Shown here: one piece after another, positions 18,101 through 26,605 of the stretch
How the letters are laid out: the number at the start of each line of letters is the position of its first letter
Numbering within the stretch: the stretch's first letter is position 1
Assembly (NCBI RefSeq): GCF_900102215.1
Contig: NZ_FNBG01000001.1
Span: 124,001 to 188,000 of the forward strand
Source: Fontibacillus panacisegetis
GTDB taxonomy: Bacteria; Bacillota; Bacilli; Paenibacillales; Paenibacillaceae
DNA length: 64,000 nucleotides
Direction: 5' to 3'
Position numbers and translations under genes: made by a program
Notes under the pieces: model-generated
The model's database searches: none
Seen by the model: only the letters and a program-made list of their open reading frames with translations
Told to the model about the DNA's origin: nothing

Positions 18101-18793
18101 GCCCCATATTTGCGGGGAAGCTGGCGGGAGATCGGCATACCAGTCATAGAAGCTGAGCATTTCTCCACCTAATAGCGAAATGAACCGTGCACCTGATGCA
18201 TAGCTAATCATTGACATGGCAGGAATAGGTGTAAAACCAGCAATCCGATCTGGCCCATATTTACGAATTGTGTAAATAAGCTGTGCTGAGATTAATTGTG
18301 TGGCAGCTCCCCAGGATACACGAACATGTCCGCCTTTGCCGCGTGCTTTCTTGTAGACCATCGATTTTTCCGGATCTTCGACAATACTTGCCCATGCAGC
18401 AACCGGATCAGGATGTTCCTCCAAGGCCTTCTGCCACATACGCCATAAACGTCCGCGCATATAAGGATATTTAATACGTAACGGACTGTATTCATACCAT
18501 GAAAAGGATGCCCCCCGTGGACAACCGCGCGGTTCAAACTCCGGCATGTCCGGTCCACAGGACGGATAATCTATTTGTTGATTCTCCCAAGTGATAATTC
18601 CATTTTTCACAAACACCTTCCAACTACAAGAACCTGTACAATTGACACCGTGCGTTGTGCGAACAACCTTGTCATGCGACCAACGTCCACGATACATGTT
18701 CTCCCAAGAACGATCCTTCTCTTCAAGAATAGACCAGTTGCCAGAATAGCTTTCTGTCGGCTTAAAAAACCGCAATCCAAATTTCCGTTTCAT
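15119..18793 (-). CDS. narG: Respiratory nitrate reductase alpha subunit, copy 2
   Basis: This 1224-residue catalytic subunit has iron-sulfur ligands H48, C52, C56 and C91 and the predicted Mo ligand Asp217 in YDWYADLPP. The ATG at 18793 follows AGAGGGAG. It begins the operon narG-narH-narJ-narI-nreA-nreB-nreC. A sigma-A-type promoter and two NreC-like palindromes lie directly upstream, so this copy is likely the main oxygen- and nitrate-controlled enzyme. The sequence is diverged from copy 1 throughout. Confidence 0.97.
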   Translation of the reverse strand: MKRKFGLRFFKPTESYSGNWSILEEKDRSWENMYRGRWSHDKVVRTTHGVNCTGSCSWKVFVKNGIITWENQQIDYPSCGPDMPEFEPRGCPRGASFSWYEYSPLRIKYPYMRGRLWRMWQKALEEHPDPVAAWASIVEDPEKSMVYKKARGKGGHVRVSWGAATQLISAQLIYTIRKYGPDRIAGFTPIPAMSMISYASGARFISLLGGEMLSFYDWYADLPPASPQIWGEQTDVPESSDWYNAGYLIMWGSNVPLTRTPDAHFMTEVRYKGTKVVSVAPDYAENVKFADNWLGPNPGTDAAIAQAMTHVILSEFYNDRQEPMFLNYAKQYTDMPFLILLDEYENSYKAGRFLRASDLGEATQHAEWKPVILDEETNEILIPNGTMGQRWEQDKKWNLILEREDGSKIHPALSVEGHDEQWQEIVFPFFDNNANGVFKRPIPVRKIKLADSSERLVSTVYDLMMSQYGVRRLGNGLEAKGYDDASSHYTPAWQEAITGVKASIVTQIAREFAQNSLDTGGRSMIIMGAGINHWFNSDTIYRSILNLVILTASQGVNGGGWAHYVGQEKCRPIEGWSTVAFAKDWQGAPRQQNATSFFYFATDQWKYEETGIDSLKSPTGDDVRYQHPADYNVLAARLGWLPSYPQFNKSSLAFAEEASQQGAATNEEIIQHTLNQIISGETKYAIEDPDAPENFPRSLFVWRSNLISSSAKGQEYFMKHLLGATDGPLATPNEEDKPEEITWREEVEGKLDLLVALDFRMTATPMYADIVLPAATWYEKTDLSSTDMHPFVHPFNPAVDPLWESKSDWDIYRTIAKDFSEMAKVHLPGVYKDVVSSPLTHDSVNEIAQPFGIIKDWRKGEVDPVPGKTMPNLSIVERDYSKVYDKYVTLGPNLATGKVGAHGVSFSVAEEYEEMKRINGTYHDETIKNGLPKLHTARHAAEAILNLSSATNGRVSQRAWESEEHHTGVELKDISADRAAEKITFQSITVQPREVIPTPVFSGSNKMGRRYSPFTTNIERLVPFRTLTGRQHFYIDHELFLQFGESLPVYKPTLPPMVFGTRDKQIAGGKDTLVLRYLTPHGKWNIHSMYQDNLHMLTLFRGGPTVWINNEDAAAHQIQDNDWLEVYNRNGVVTARAVVSHRMPKGTMFMYHAQDKHINVPGSEITKDRGGSHNAPTRIHVKPTQMVGGYAQLSYGFNYYGPIGNQRDVYVAVRKMKEVDWLED

Positions 18794-18823
18794 TGGACGT
18801 ACTCACTCCCTCTGCAGAATGAC

Positions 18824-18852
18824 AAATTATGACGGGAATCAATGATTGTCAA
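18824..18852 (-). promoter_or_regulatory. Sigma-A-type promoter of narG copy 2
   Basis: On the minus strand TTGACA (18847-18852) and TAATTT (18824-18829) are separated by exactly 17 bp. The expected start of transcription lies about 25 nt before the narG start codon. Confidence 0.7.
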
Positions 18853-18895
18853 TTCTTATACTTTCATTATGAAAGGGAGCTATTGTTATGACTAT

Positions 18896-18931
18896 TAGGG
18901 GATATTCCTATTTCGCTAGAGGAATTCCCTC
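18896..18931 (-). promoter_or_regulatory. Two NreC-like palindromes upstream of narG copy 2
   Basis: TAGGGGATATTCCTA (18896-18910) and TAGAGGAATTCCCTC (18917-18931) are imperfect palindromes resembling TAGGGN4CCCTA. Their centres are 21 bp apart, two helical turns, on the same DNA face. They lie about 45-80 bp upstream of the -35 box, a suitable place for activator binding. Confidence 0.55.
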
Positions 18932-19036
18932 TTTTTCTCGATCTCTATATATTGATCTAATGATTGTATGTATATAGGCATCCGGGTAAAATGTTCTTTC
19001 CATCGCTTTTCCTTCAACACTTGAGTTATGAGGTTC

Positions 19037-19275
19037 GCAATGCAAAATTCCAGAAATTCCTGCAGATGTGCAGGCTTTTATGATGTAAAGTCTCAAAATA
19101 TGCTAGATTGCTGCAAATGTGCAGGCTTTTTCTAAAATCCTCTTCAAACTGGACCCTTACGAAAAAAATTGCTGCACATTTGCAACCTCTTGCTCATTCT
19201 TTCATTTTTACTTCTAAAAAAACTGTATTTTTGCATACTTTCCCTAATCTTGGACCTGTTTTTGCTAATGACGTC
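19037..19275 (+). repeat. Degenerate copy of the CCTGCA-palindrome element
   Basis: This intergenic stretch aligns with 63730-63955 over its length. It includes palindromic units at 19059-19074 (CCTGCAGATGTGCAGG), 19107-19130 and 19173-19184, the shared tract CTTCAAACT, and the tail CTGTATTTTTGCAT at 19223-19236. The AGAGGCTG terminal repeats of the fuller copies are not recognisable, so this is an eroded interior. Most of the 540 bp between narG and the next gene is this element plus the narG promoter. Confidence 0.75.
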
Positions 19276-19315
19276 GTCCTTTCTTTAGTACAACTTATAT
19301 AGATCATTTTAGTAG

Positions 19316-19345
19316 AAAAAAAGACCGTAACCACTATTGGTTACG
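19316..19345 (-). terminator. Intrinsic terminator overlapping the end of the solute-binding protein gene
   Basis: On the minus strand CGTAACC-AATAGT-GGTTACG is followed by GTC and seven T residues. The stop codon at 19334 lies inside the hairpin. Confidence 0.85.
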
Positions 19346-20650
19346 ATCCAACTCAAGCCTCATTTTACCTTCATCAACTGCTCGCTGTCCTTCTATTTCA
19401 ATCTGCTGAATGGCTTCATCAATGGATAATGCATTTTGAATGGTGTCTTCAACTACTTTTTGACCTACTTCTTTAAAAGCATTAAGAATTTCATAATTCA
19501 CTGCATCATAAGGATCATTGCTATAAGGAGCAGGGTCTAACAAAAATAGTGGTGATACATCGTGATTCCCTACTGGTTTGATGAGATCAGTCTTTACTGG
19601 TAACCCAGATAATAATTGCTTTTCATGTTTTGCCCCCATGTTCTGATCATTGTTTGTTACGAAATCAATAAATTTCCACGCTTCCTCCTTATAGGGAGTT
19701 GAATTCGATATGCTATAGATTTCTTGAATTTCATAATAATCGCTTTGATTTTTATTTCTAGTAGGCACGGGAACTGTCACCATATCCCAATTTATAGGGT
19801 TGCCACCAATAAACTCACTATTTGAATCAAAATTGTATGCCATTGAGTACGATTGAATCTCCATCGCAGCTGTATTTGTTAATATTGGTGAAGGCGCTAT
19901 CTCGCCTGTTTCACTCTCCTCCTGATCATATATGACACCTTTACGAAAAGATTCCACAACTTTATTAAATATTTCCCTCCACTCAGCAGAGGATAGATTC
20001 ACCTGTAATGTGGTCGGATTGATAAAAGTAAGACCTTCTGTCTGACCCATCCTTAAGATCATAGAAAACGCTATATTCATATAATAGTTTGACTTAAAGC
20101 CATATACCCTCTCCCCTGAAGCATTGTTCGTTGGAAATCTTTCAGCCAGATCAAGCACTTCGCTCCATGTCATTTGATTGGTTGGAAAAGGAACCCCGTA
20201 TTCTATAAACAAGTCTTTATTATAAAACAGTGCATAACTAATAAATGTAGGACTAAGACCATAAATTCCGCCATTTAAATCAGATCGTAAAGATTGTAGA
20301 GCGATCGGTGTAATTTCCGATAAAGGATATTTACTATTTTGGATAAATGGATCAAGATTTAACAGCTTACCCCTTTCGATCATTTGCTTATACACCTTAA
20401 GTTGATCAATAAAAATAATATCAACATTAATATTCTCGGAGTTCTCTATCAAATTTGGGTCTATCACTTTGATCGTAATGTTTGGATATTTATGCTCAAA
20501 ATCACGACCATATTTCTGATAAAACAGTCTTTCTGAAGGATAATTCACAGTAAGTGTGATAGGCTCTTGAGTTGCTTCCTTTGTACATCCAACTAGAATG
20601 ATACACATGCTAAGAAGATACAACGCACACACTTTAGTTCTATGTATCAT
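19334..20650 (-). CDS. Extracellular solute-binding lipoprotein (family 1), second of a tandem pair
   Basis: This is a 438-residue ABC-type substrate-binding lipoprotein of the sugar-binding (SBP_bac_1) type. A signal peptide ends at the lipobox LVGC, and the mature part has typical segments such as GIYGLSPTF, ALFYNKDLF, TWSEVLDLAERFP and EEAWKFIDFV. The start at 20650 has GGAGG seven nt upstream. The longer frame would begin inside the preceding gene. It lies 19 nt after a paralogous gene and ends at a terminator. No permease or ATPase gene is next to the pair, so the substrate and transport partner cannot be told. Confidence 0.88.
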   Translation of the reverse strand: MIHRTKVCALYLLSMCIILVGCTKEATQEPITLTVNYPSERLFYQKYGRDFEHKYPNITIKVIDPNLIENSENINVDIIFIDQLKVYKQMIERGKLLNLDPFIQNSKYPLSEITPIALQSLRSDLNGGIYGLSPTFISYALFYNKDLFIEYGVPFPTNQMTWSEVLDLAERFPTNNASGERVYGFKSNYYMNIAFSMILRMGQTEGLTFINPTTLQVNLSSAEWREIFNKVVESFRKGVIYDQEESETGEIAPSPILTNTAAMEIQSYSMAYNFDSNSEFIGGNPINWDMVTVPVPTRNKNQSDYYEIQEIYSISNSTPYKEEAWKFIDFVTNNDQNMGAKHEKQLLSGLPVKTDLIKPVGNHDVSPLFLLDPAPYSNDPYDAVNYEILNAFKEVGQKVVEDTIQNALSIDEAIQQIEIEGQRAVDEGKMRLELDRNQ

Positions 20651-20669
20651 TATAATACCTCCACAACAA

Positions 20670-21935
20670 TTAGGGATGAACATCTTTTAGCGTATTCTCA
20701 GCTTCTTCTTGCATACGATCTAACCCTTCTTGCAAAGAAATCCTCTCATTAATGATATCTTCCGCATATGGATTCAATAATTCCAATATTTCAAATGGTA
20801 ATTCGTCAAAACTATCTGTCACAGGTGATAATTGATAAAATGGCATCACGAGTTCCTCGTACTTCTCGTTTGTAACCAAGTGATTACTTAGCGTCGAAAA
20901 TCCATAATCTGTTCTATATTCCCAGCGTGCTGCTTGATCAGAATTGAGGAACTTAATTATATCCCAGGCTGCTTCCTTATTGTCGGTAGAGTTTGGAATG
21001 GCATAAATACCGGGAACATTTAAATAATGTGTATAACTTGGTTCACTAGGGCTGACTGGCATCGTAACTGTTGACCACTTAAATGACGGACTATGTTGTT
21101 CTAGCCTCTTGAAATCATCATACGAAATAATTGCCATAGCGCGATCCCCTGACAAAAAGGGGTCAATATAAGTGTTAAGATCTACATTAAAATCCAGTGA
21201 ACCCAATTTGTCTATTTCAATTGTATTCATCCAAATGGAGGACCAAGCTGATCCATTGATCATTACTTGTTGTCGTTTTGCATTATAAACTTGAAGTCCT
21301 TCCGTATTTCCTATGTGCAGAATAAGATTAACCAAATTAGAATATCTCAATGTAATACCCTTCAATTCCTTATGGTTTGATTCAGCAACCGAAAATTTGT
21401 TAGCAAGCTGTAAAATTTCCAACCAGCTCATTTGATCTCTTGGATATTCAATCTTATATTCATCAAATATATCACTATTAAATGCAATTGCTTGTCCATA
21501 AAAAGTAGTTGGCATTCCATATAGTTTCCCTTGACCATATTGTCTAATTAGTTCAATGACGCTGGACACATAGTTCTTTAGATTGATCTGATCTCTCTCA
21601 ATGAGTGGCCCCATATCTGTTAGTAATCCTTCGTCAATAAACTCTTGAATGCGATGGGCTGGAATAAATAAAACATCAACATCATTTTCTTGTAAATACT
21701 GAAGTGGCATCATTTCAGGATCATTTAAAACCTTTGTCGAAACAACGTTAAATCGTACATTTGGATATTCTGATTCAAGTAACTCCTTATATCTTTGTTT
21801 GAACTGTTCTTCATTTATATATCCTATATTTATAGTGACGTTACTATCCTTAGGGAATTTCTCAATAGCATCTTTAGAACATCCAACAAGTAAAATGAAC
21901 AGAAATAAAATTAAAATAATAATTGAGTTTTTCAA
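20670..21935 (-). CDS. Extracellular solute-binding lipoprotein (family 1), first of a tandem pair
   Basis: This 421-residue lipoprotein has a signal peptide with lipobox LVGC and the SBP family 1 features KLYGMPTTFYGQAIAFNS, SWLEILQLANKF and EAAWDIIKFLNS. It is homologous to the next gene but clearly diverged. The two are co-transcribed with no transporter membrane genes around them. It may feed a transporter encoded elsewhere or act as a sensory binding protein. Confidence 0.88.
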   Translation of the reverse strand: MKNSIIILILFLFILLVGCSKDAIEKFPKDSNVTINIGYINEEQFKQRYKELLESEYPNVRFNVVSTKVLNDPEMMPLQYLQENDVDVLFIPAHRIQEFIDEGLLTDMGPLIERDQINLKNYVSSVIELIRQYGQGKLYGMPTTFYGQAIAFNSDIFDEYKIEYPRDQMSWLEILQLANKFSVAESNHKELKGITLRYSNLVNLILHIGNTEGLQVYNAKRQQVMINGSAWSSIWMNTIEIDKLGSLDFNVDLNTYIDPFLSGDRAMAIISYDDFKRLEQHSPSFKWSTVTMPVSPSEPSYTHYLNVPGIYAIPNSTDNKEAAWDIIKFLNSDQAARWEYRTDYGFSTLSNHLVTNEKYEELVMPFYQLSPVTDSFDELPFEILELLNPYAEDIINERISLQEGLDRMQEEAENTLKDVHP

Positions 21936-22048
21936 ACATAAACCCCCATACTAATTTACAATATATTCTATTATCAACACAATATTACGACTATATCAAT
22001 ATTTAATATTTTTAAAGTTCAATAATTTATTAATAAAAAATGTATTGA

Positions 22049-22241
22049 AGAGGCTGCCCCAAAAGTTATCTAAGATAACTTTTGGGGCACTTCTAGCAGT
22101 AGAAAAGGCAAAATATCAGGAAAAGCATGTAAAAATGGAATATGGTTCAGAATAGACCAGTTTGAAGAGAATCTGCAGGGATCGTCTTCCTTGCACCGCT
22201 ATTTCTAGTTTTGACACTAAACCTACTTTTGGACAGCCTCT
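22049..22241 (-). mobile_element. MITE-like element with terminal inverted repeats (short copy)
   Basis: This 193-bp non-coding element begins AGAGGCTGCCCCAAAAGT and ends with the inverse of AGAGGCTGTCCAAAAGT, giving imperfect terminal inverted repeats of about 17 bp. Just inside the left end, CCCCAAAAGTTATC pairs with GATAAC-T-TTTTGGGG (22057-22088), a very strong hairpin. In the minus orientation it matches the copy at 63609-64000 but lacks most of the palindromic units. It holds no protein-coding frame. The ends resemble those of some IS families such as IS1182, but no transposase is present and no clear target duplication is visible. Confidence 0.75.
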
Positions 22242-22262
22242 TTCCATATACACCCTGTGCAA

Positions 22263-22954
22263 TCACATATTCATTAACTTATCCATCCCAATAATTTTTT
22301 TCATCCATATATCTATTTCGATTTCACCTGTCACAATGCTAGCCATTCCCTGCCCTAAATCAAAGGCAACCTTCCCGTAGGTTTGCGCGATATAAGGAGC
22401 AAGTATTAAAGCATTAGTTCCTGCCGCTAGCAGACATAAATCGAAATCACAGCCGGCTATTTCTTCTTTAACACGAGGGATGTCCTCAAATTGATCAATT
22501 AGAATCGTTCCGGTGATCGTGAAACCTAATCTCTTTTGAAGCTCTTCCTCCATCTGTTGCTTACTTCTTCAGCCATTGTACTAATTAGTAAAATCTTTCT
22601 GCCTGATAGCATTTTTTCGAATTTATTTTTTTGTGAAACCATGATAACCCGCCTAATATATGCGTCGTATACAAATAACGGTTTTATATTATTTTTTTCA
22701 AACACGATTTCAGTAAGCTTACCAGCATCCATGTTGTGAACAGATAGACAGTATCCGATGATGTCAGCTTTTTTCACTGCCTCTATCGCCGCATCCCGTA
22801 TTTCAATATTAGGAAATCTCACTCCTCGATGCTTAACCCCTCGTTTATGACCTGCGTTCGCAACGGCTGCCTCTGGATGATTCATAAAATATTCCTCCGA
22901 ATGAATACGATCCATGAGTACTCCACTGCTTACATATACTGAAGAATCCAACAT
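22263..22954 (-). pseudogene. GT-D fold glycosyltransferase, frameshifted and shortened
   Basis: Two overlapping frames, 22526-22954 and 22263-22553, together encode one protein of the GT-D (DUF1792-like) glycosyltransferase type. The first carries DAYIRRVIMVSQKNKFEKML and LLISTMAEEVSN, and the second continues with LQKRLGFTITGT, IPRVKEEIAGCDFDLCLLAAG and VAFDLGQGM. A single-base change near 22548-22556 joins them, most simply a lost C in a codon for Gln. The N-terminal segment that usually holds a GDGE-like motif also seems missing. A good ribosome site (AGGAGGAGG) remains. A MITE-like element lies 21 bp downstream. Likely inactive. Confidence 0.8.
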
Positions 22955-23097
22955 ATTAAAACCTCCTCCTTAGAAAGGGGCTATCTTAACCTATGGCAAT
23001 GACTCACTTGGTCACATATACTATGAAGCAAATACAAGGCTGGCAATAGACGTTTTCACGAATACAAATAATTTATTGAAATATGACATCATAAAGC

Positions 23098-23119
23098 AAA
23101 AAAGCCGCATAATGCGGCT
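23098..23119 (-). terminator. Intrinsic terminator after the YtkA-like lipoprotein
   Basis: On the minus strand AGCCGCAT/ATGCGGCT forms a compact stem followed by six T residues, 11 nt after the gene's stop codon. Confidence 0.85.
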
Positions 23120-23129
23120 CTATGTTTGA

Positions 23130-23615
23130 TTAGTGATGGTGCTCAGCGTGAGTATGATCCATTTCGCTTTCGCTCGCCTGTTCCTGAGCTATGAGCTCCT
23201 CAACAGCTTCGTTGCCAACTGCAAAACGTTTGGATGGCATCACCTGATATTCTTGTGTAGAAACATGACCTTTTACGATATAAATTCCTTCTTCAGAAAA
23301 GCTGTAACTCGCTGTGTATAGTCCTGAGGAACTCTGTTTGCCATCAACCTTGATGACAGCATCCTTATTTCCTTCGGGCCAAACTTCAAATTGCACCTGA
23401 GCAGCGTCACGATAAGGAACATCCTCTTGGGTAAGAAATATTGAAAATTTGTTGGTATGGTACGCATCTGTCGCAGAGGTTACCTGCAAATCAACGTTCA
23501 AATGAGGCTTTAATCCATTTCGATCAGATACAGGCACTTGTGCAGTGCATCCGCAAATGAAAGCTAAAATGAGTACAATGAATGGAACCCTGATGGCTCT
23601 GTTTATAGTAAACAT
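23130..23615 (-). CDS. YtkA/FixH-like lipoprotein with His-rich tail
   Basis: This 161-residue secreted lipoprotein has a lipobox-like FICGC at residue 23 and a beta-sandwich region of the YtkA type (VQFEVWPEGNKDAVIK, GLYTASYSFSEEGIYIVKGHV). The C-terminus is acidic and histidine-rich (DHTHAEHHH), which suggests metal binding. It lies 15 nt after a PepSY membrane protein gene and is probably co-transcribed with it. A role in copper or iron handling at the membrane is plausible but not shown. Confidence 0.82.
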   Translation of the reverse strand: MFTINRAIRVPFIVLILAFICGCTAQVPVSDRNGLKPHLNVDLQVTSATDAYHTNKFSIFLTQEDVPYRDAAQVQFEVWPEGNKDAVIKVDGKQSSSGLYTASYSFSEEGIYIVKGHVSTQEYQVMPSKRFAVGNEAVEELIAQEQASESEMDHTHAEHHH

Positions 23616-23630
23616 GATTACATATTCCTC

Positions 23631-24983
23631 CTATGCCGAGAACCAATGCTTTAGCGGCCTTACGTTTCGGATAACTAGCAAATCCAGAATGAGAACTACG
23701 ATAAGAGATAAACCTACCAGTGGCATTAGGATACCAAAAATGAGCATTATTATAAGCACACCGATGGTGGTACGTTTGTCTCTCGGTTTGTTTGGGGCTC
23801 CAAGCCTGCCATTCGTTTTACGTTTGCGCCACATAAAATACGAGCTGATCGAAATCAGAATAAGGCCGATGCAGGTAATTAAACCGAGAAGTTGATTAAA
23901 TATACCGAATAATCTGCCTTCATGTAGTGCGATACCATACGTAATTGCCTTTGCCATCATGCCATAGTCCGCAAATCGTACATCTGTAAGAATGGCGCCG
24001 CTGTATTGATCTACATGTAATGTAGCATCGCTGCCAGGTCTAACATGATCGGTTGATATCGTATATACCCCTCTCGCGTCTTGCGGGATTGAAATCGTAT
24101 AAGGCTTTTGGATGCTTTGCTTATCTGCTATCCCGACGATCTCATTCATATCCAGTTGGATATAGCTTCCGCTAATAGAGCTTGGAACTGGAATATTTTC
24201 AGCTGCCCATGGGATATTATCCGCAACATCTTTTGCTACTGTTACAGAATCAGGCTTCTCCATATAAACAGTCCCATACGGCGGATAATTCGTGTTAGTC
24301 GCGTTAGCGATACGGTCAATTTGTGGACCCAGTACACCTGACCAAGGGAGTCCTGTTGCAATTAGAATCAAAATGAACAGGGACAGCCAAAATGCCGGTA
24401 CTGCATGCATATCGCGCCAGAAGGTACGGCTGCCTCTATTTTTGAACCTTGGAAGAAACGTTCCCCAAATCGCAGATTTCTTACGCGGCCACCATAAATA
24501 AAGTCCAGTTACGGTCAAAATAAATGCCCAGCAAGCAGACAGCTCAACAAGACGATTAGGCCACGTACCATTCATGAGTAGCTGACTGTGCATTTTTTTG
24601 AAATAAGCGGAAAATGTTTTGCTATTATCCTGAATCCCTAGTATGTGACCACTGTATGGATCAGCGTAAAGAGTTGAGGCAATCCCTTCATGTTCCACAG
24701 ACATTTTGACCGTGGATTTCGGTTGATCAGGAAATGTAACAGATGAAATCTTCAGCTCAGGATAAGTTGAAGTGACTTTTTCCATCAGAGCTGTAGGTGA
24801 AACTAATGATGTCCCCACCTCTCTCACTGTCAGTAGATCCTTGTACAAATGCCCCTCAATCTGCGGCTTGAATAAATACATAGAACCACTGAACGCTAAA
24901 ATAATGAGAAATGGAGCAAATATTATACCCGCATAAAAATGCCATCTCCATACGGCTTGATACCATGATGTTTGGGCCTTCAT
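23631..24983 (-). CDS. PepSY-associated transmembrane protein
   Basis: This 450-residue membrane protein belongs to the PepSY_TM family, whose members are often linked to iron or siderophore reduction. The N-terminal helix begins WRWHFYAGIIFAPFLIILAFSG. A PepSY-type extracellular segment follows (HEGIASTLYADPYSGHILG), then HSQLLMNGTWPNRLVELSACW, further helices, and a second YSGAILTDVRFADYG repeat. It is encoded just upstream of the YtkA-like lipoprotein and divergently from a two-component system, which may control it. Confidence 0.88.
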   Translation of the reverse strand: MKAQTSWYQAVWRWHFYAGIIFAPFLIILAFSGSMYLFKPQIEGHLYKDLLTVREVGTSLVSPTALMEKVTSTYPELKISSVTFPDQPKSTVKMSVEHEGIASTLYADPYSGHILGIQDNSKTFSAYFKKMHSQLLMNGTWPNRLVELSACWAFILTVTGLYLWWPRKKSAIWGTFLPRFKNRGSRTFWRDMHAVPAFWLSLFILILIATGLPWSGVLGPQIDRIANATNTNYPPYGTVYMEKPDSVTVAKDVADNIPWAAENIPVPSSISGSYIQLDMNEIVGIADKQSIQKPYTISIPQDARGVYTISTDHVRPGSDATLHVDQYSGAILTDVRFADYGMMAKAITYGIALHEGRLFGIFNQLLGLITCIGLILISISSYFMWRKRKTNGRLGAPNKPRDKRTTIGVLIIMLIFGILMPLVGLSLIVVLILDLLVIRNVRPLKHWFSA

Positions 24984-25104
24984 ATTGTTTACGACTCCTA
25001 TTCCAAGTGATTTACTATCCGATTACTAACTGTTATTATATGCATGGGTCAGTGGTCAAGCCTATGACTCGAAAGAGTCATTTTTAATGAGGTGAATAAC
25101 TTAA

Positions 25105-25935
25105 ATGTCATATAAACAAATTAAATGGTTAATTTTAATTATTCCTACACTAACTATCGGCATATGGGAATATGTGCGTCATGAATTTTTACTGAACTAT
25201 CTTTCGATGGAGCTTGGAAATTTTCTTGCCCCTGTAATCGTTTTTTTGGTTACGATCCTTCTGTTAACAAGGCTGTTCTCCATGATGGAGAGCAATCAGG
25301 AGGAATTAAACAAGGCGAGAGCACTCCACGCCACCATGCAGGAACGGGAAAAAATCGCCAGAGAACTGCATGATGGAATCGCTCAGTCTCTCTTTCTTTT
25401 GAATGCACAAATCGATCGTATTGAAAAGACGGGGAACAGCGATAACCTGCCATATGAGGAGTTCAAGAAGAGTATTCATCGTACCAACACTTATGTAAGG
25501 GAAGCTATTGCTAATTTGCGTCATCCAGTTGATCCGGAATTCGTTCCCTGGATGCAAGGTCTAAAGTCTCTTATTGAAGATTTACATGAAGAAACGAATT
25601 TACGTTTTGAGGTACAGTGGGACATACCGGATGAAGCCTTATCCTCCAAAGAAAAAATAGAATTGCTGGCTTCAATCCGGGAAGCATTATTAAATATACA
25701 CAAGCACGCAAATGCAAAACATGTGAAAATTCATGCCCATGTAACCGAAAATGGCTGGACATGCACTATTGCTGATGACGGAAAAGGTTTTGACCCACAT
25801 GATATAACCAATAATAACCACTATGGCATTAAAATCATGAAAGATCGGTGTTCGACAATGAAATGGCAATTCGACATGTTAAGAGAAGATGGTCAGACTG
25901 TAGTTAAGATCAGGAAGGAGAATCCATCGAAGTGA
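25105..25935 (+). CDS. NarL-type sensor histidine kinase (two membrane helices)
   Basis: This 276-residue kinase has two N-terminal membrane helices (residues about 6-22 and 38-58) with a very short outside loop, so it is an intramembrane-sensing type. A coiled coil then leads to the HisKA_3 motif REKIARELHDGIAQSLF with H89. The HATPase part has REALLNIHKHA and DDGKGF. It ends in a GTGA overlap with the response regulator start. The ATG at 25105 follows GAGGTGAA. It is divergent from the PepSY-YtkA operon, a likely target. The stimulus is unknown. Confidence 0.9.
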   Translation: MSYKQIKWLILIIPTLTIGIWEYVRHEFLLNYLSMELGNFLAPVIVFLVTILLLTRLFSMMESNQEELNKARALHATMQEREKIARELHDGIAQSLFLLNAQIDRIEKTGNSDNLPYEEFKKSIHRTNTYVREAIANLRHPVDPEFVPWMQGLKSLIEDLHEETNLRFEVQWDIPDEALSSKEKIELLASIREALLNIHKHANAKHVKIHAHVTENGWTCTIADDGKGFDPHDITNNNHYGIKIMKDRCSTMKWQFDMLREDGQTVVKIRKENPSK

Positions 25936-26582
25936 ATACCTCAAGGTTTAGAGTACTTATTATTGATGACAGTGATATGGCCAGAGAAGGTATTCGTACC
26001 ATACTCAGCAATGATCCAGCCTTTGAAATTGTTGCGGAAGGCAGCAGCGGCGAAGAAGCACTTGAACTAACGGAGTTATGGATGCCTGATCTCATCCTTA
26101 TGGACATTCAAATGCCAGGTATGGGTGGACTGGAGGCAACAAAGCTTGTGAAGGAAAACTTCCCTTATGTAAAAATTGTTATGGTGACCGTCTCCGACGA
26201 CATTACTCACTTATTTGACGCTCTTAAAAAGGGCGCGCAGGGATATTTGCTCAAAAATCTAAAGCCTGAATCCTGGCATGAATATCTCAAGGCCATAGCG
26301 ATTGATGAAGCACCGATGTCGCGAGAATTGGCTTTTCGCATTTTGAAGGAGTTTTCTCAATATGAAAGACCTGATGTCAGTGAAAGTCCTTTAACAGCGC
26401 GGGAAAAGGAAATTCTCGGTCTCGTAGCAGAAGGCCTGTCCAATCGCGACATTTCAAACCAATTAAATATTTCAGAGCATACGACTAAAAATCATCTCAA
26501 AAATATTTTGCAAAAGCTTCATTTAGAAAATCGAGTACAGCTAACAAAATACGCCTATGAGCAGGGTTGGATGAATAAATGA
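25932..26582 (+). CDS. NarL/LuxR-type response regulator
   Basis: This 216-residue partner of the upstream kinase has a receiver domain with D12/D13 and phospho-acceptor D58 (LILMDIQMPGMGG). The C-terminal LuxR helix-turn-helix reads TAREKEILGLVAEGLSNRDI. It starts at a GTG overlapping the kinase stop. The two genes form a cistron of their own that converges on the recombinase gene. Confidence 0.92.
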   Translation: MNTSRFRVLIIDDSDMAREGIRTILSNDPAFEIVAEGSSGEEALELTELWMPDLILMDIQMPGMGGLEATKLVKENFPYVKIVMVTVSDDITHLFDALKKGAQGYLLKNLKPESWHEYLKAIAIDEAPMSRELAFRILKEFSQYERPDVSESPLTAREKEILGLVAEGLSNRDISNQLNISEHTTKNHLKNILQKLHLENRVQLTKYAYEQGWMNK

Positions 26583-26605
26583 CATCGTTCATAATCCTGT
26601 GTCTG

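Noticed and set aside
18840-18895. Fnr site in the narG copy 2 promoter
   Set aside because: The short palindrome CAATGATTG overlaps the -35 box, but no TGTGA-N6-TCACA match is present.
22049-22241. Complete insertion sequence
   Set aside because: The element is 193 bp and encodes no protein, so it can only be a non-autonomous element.
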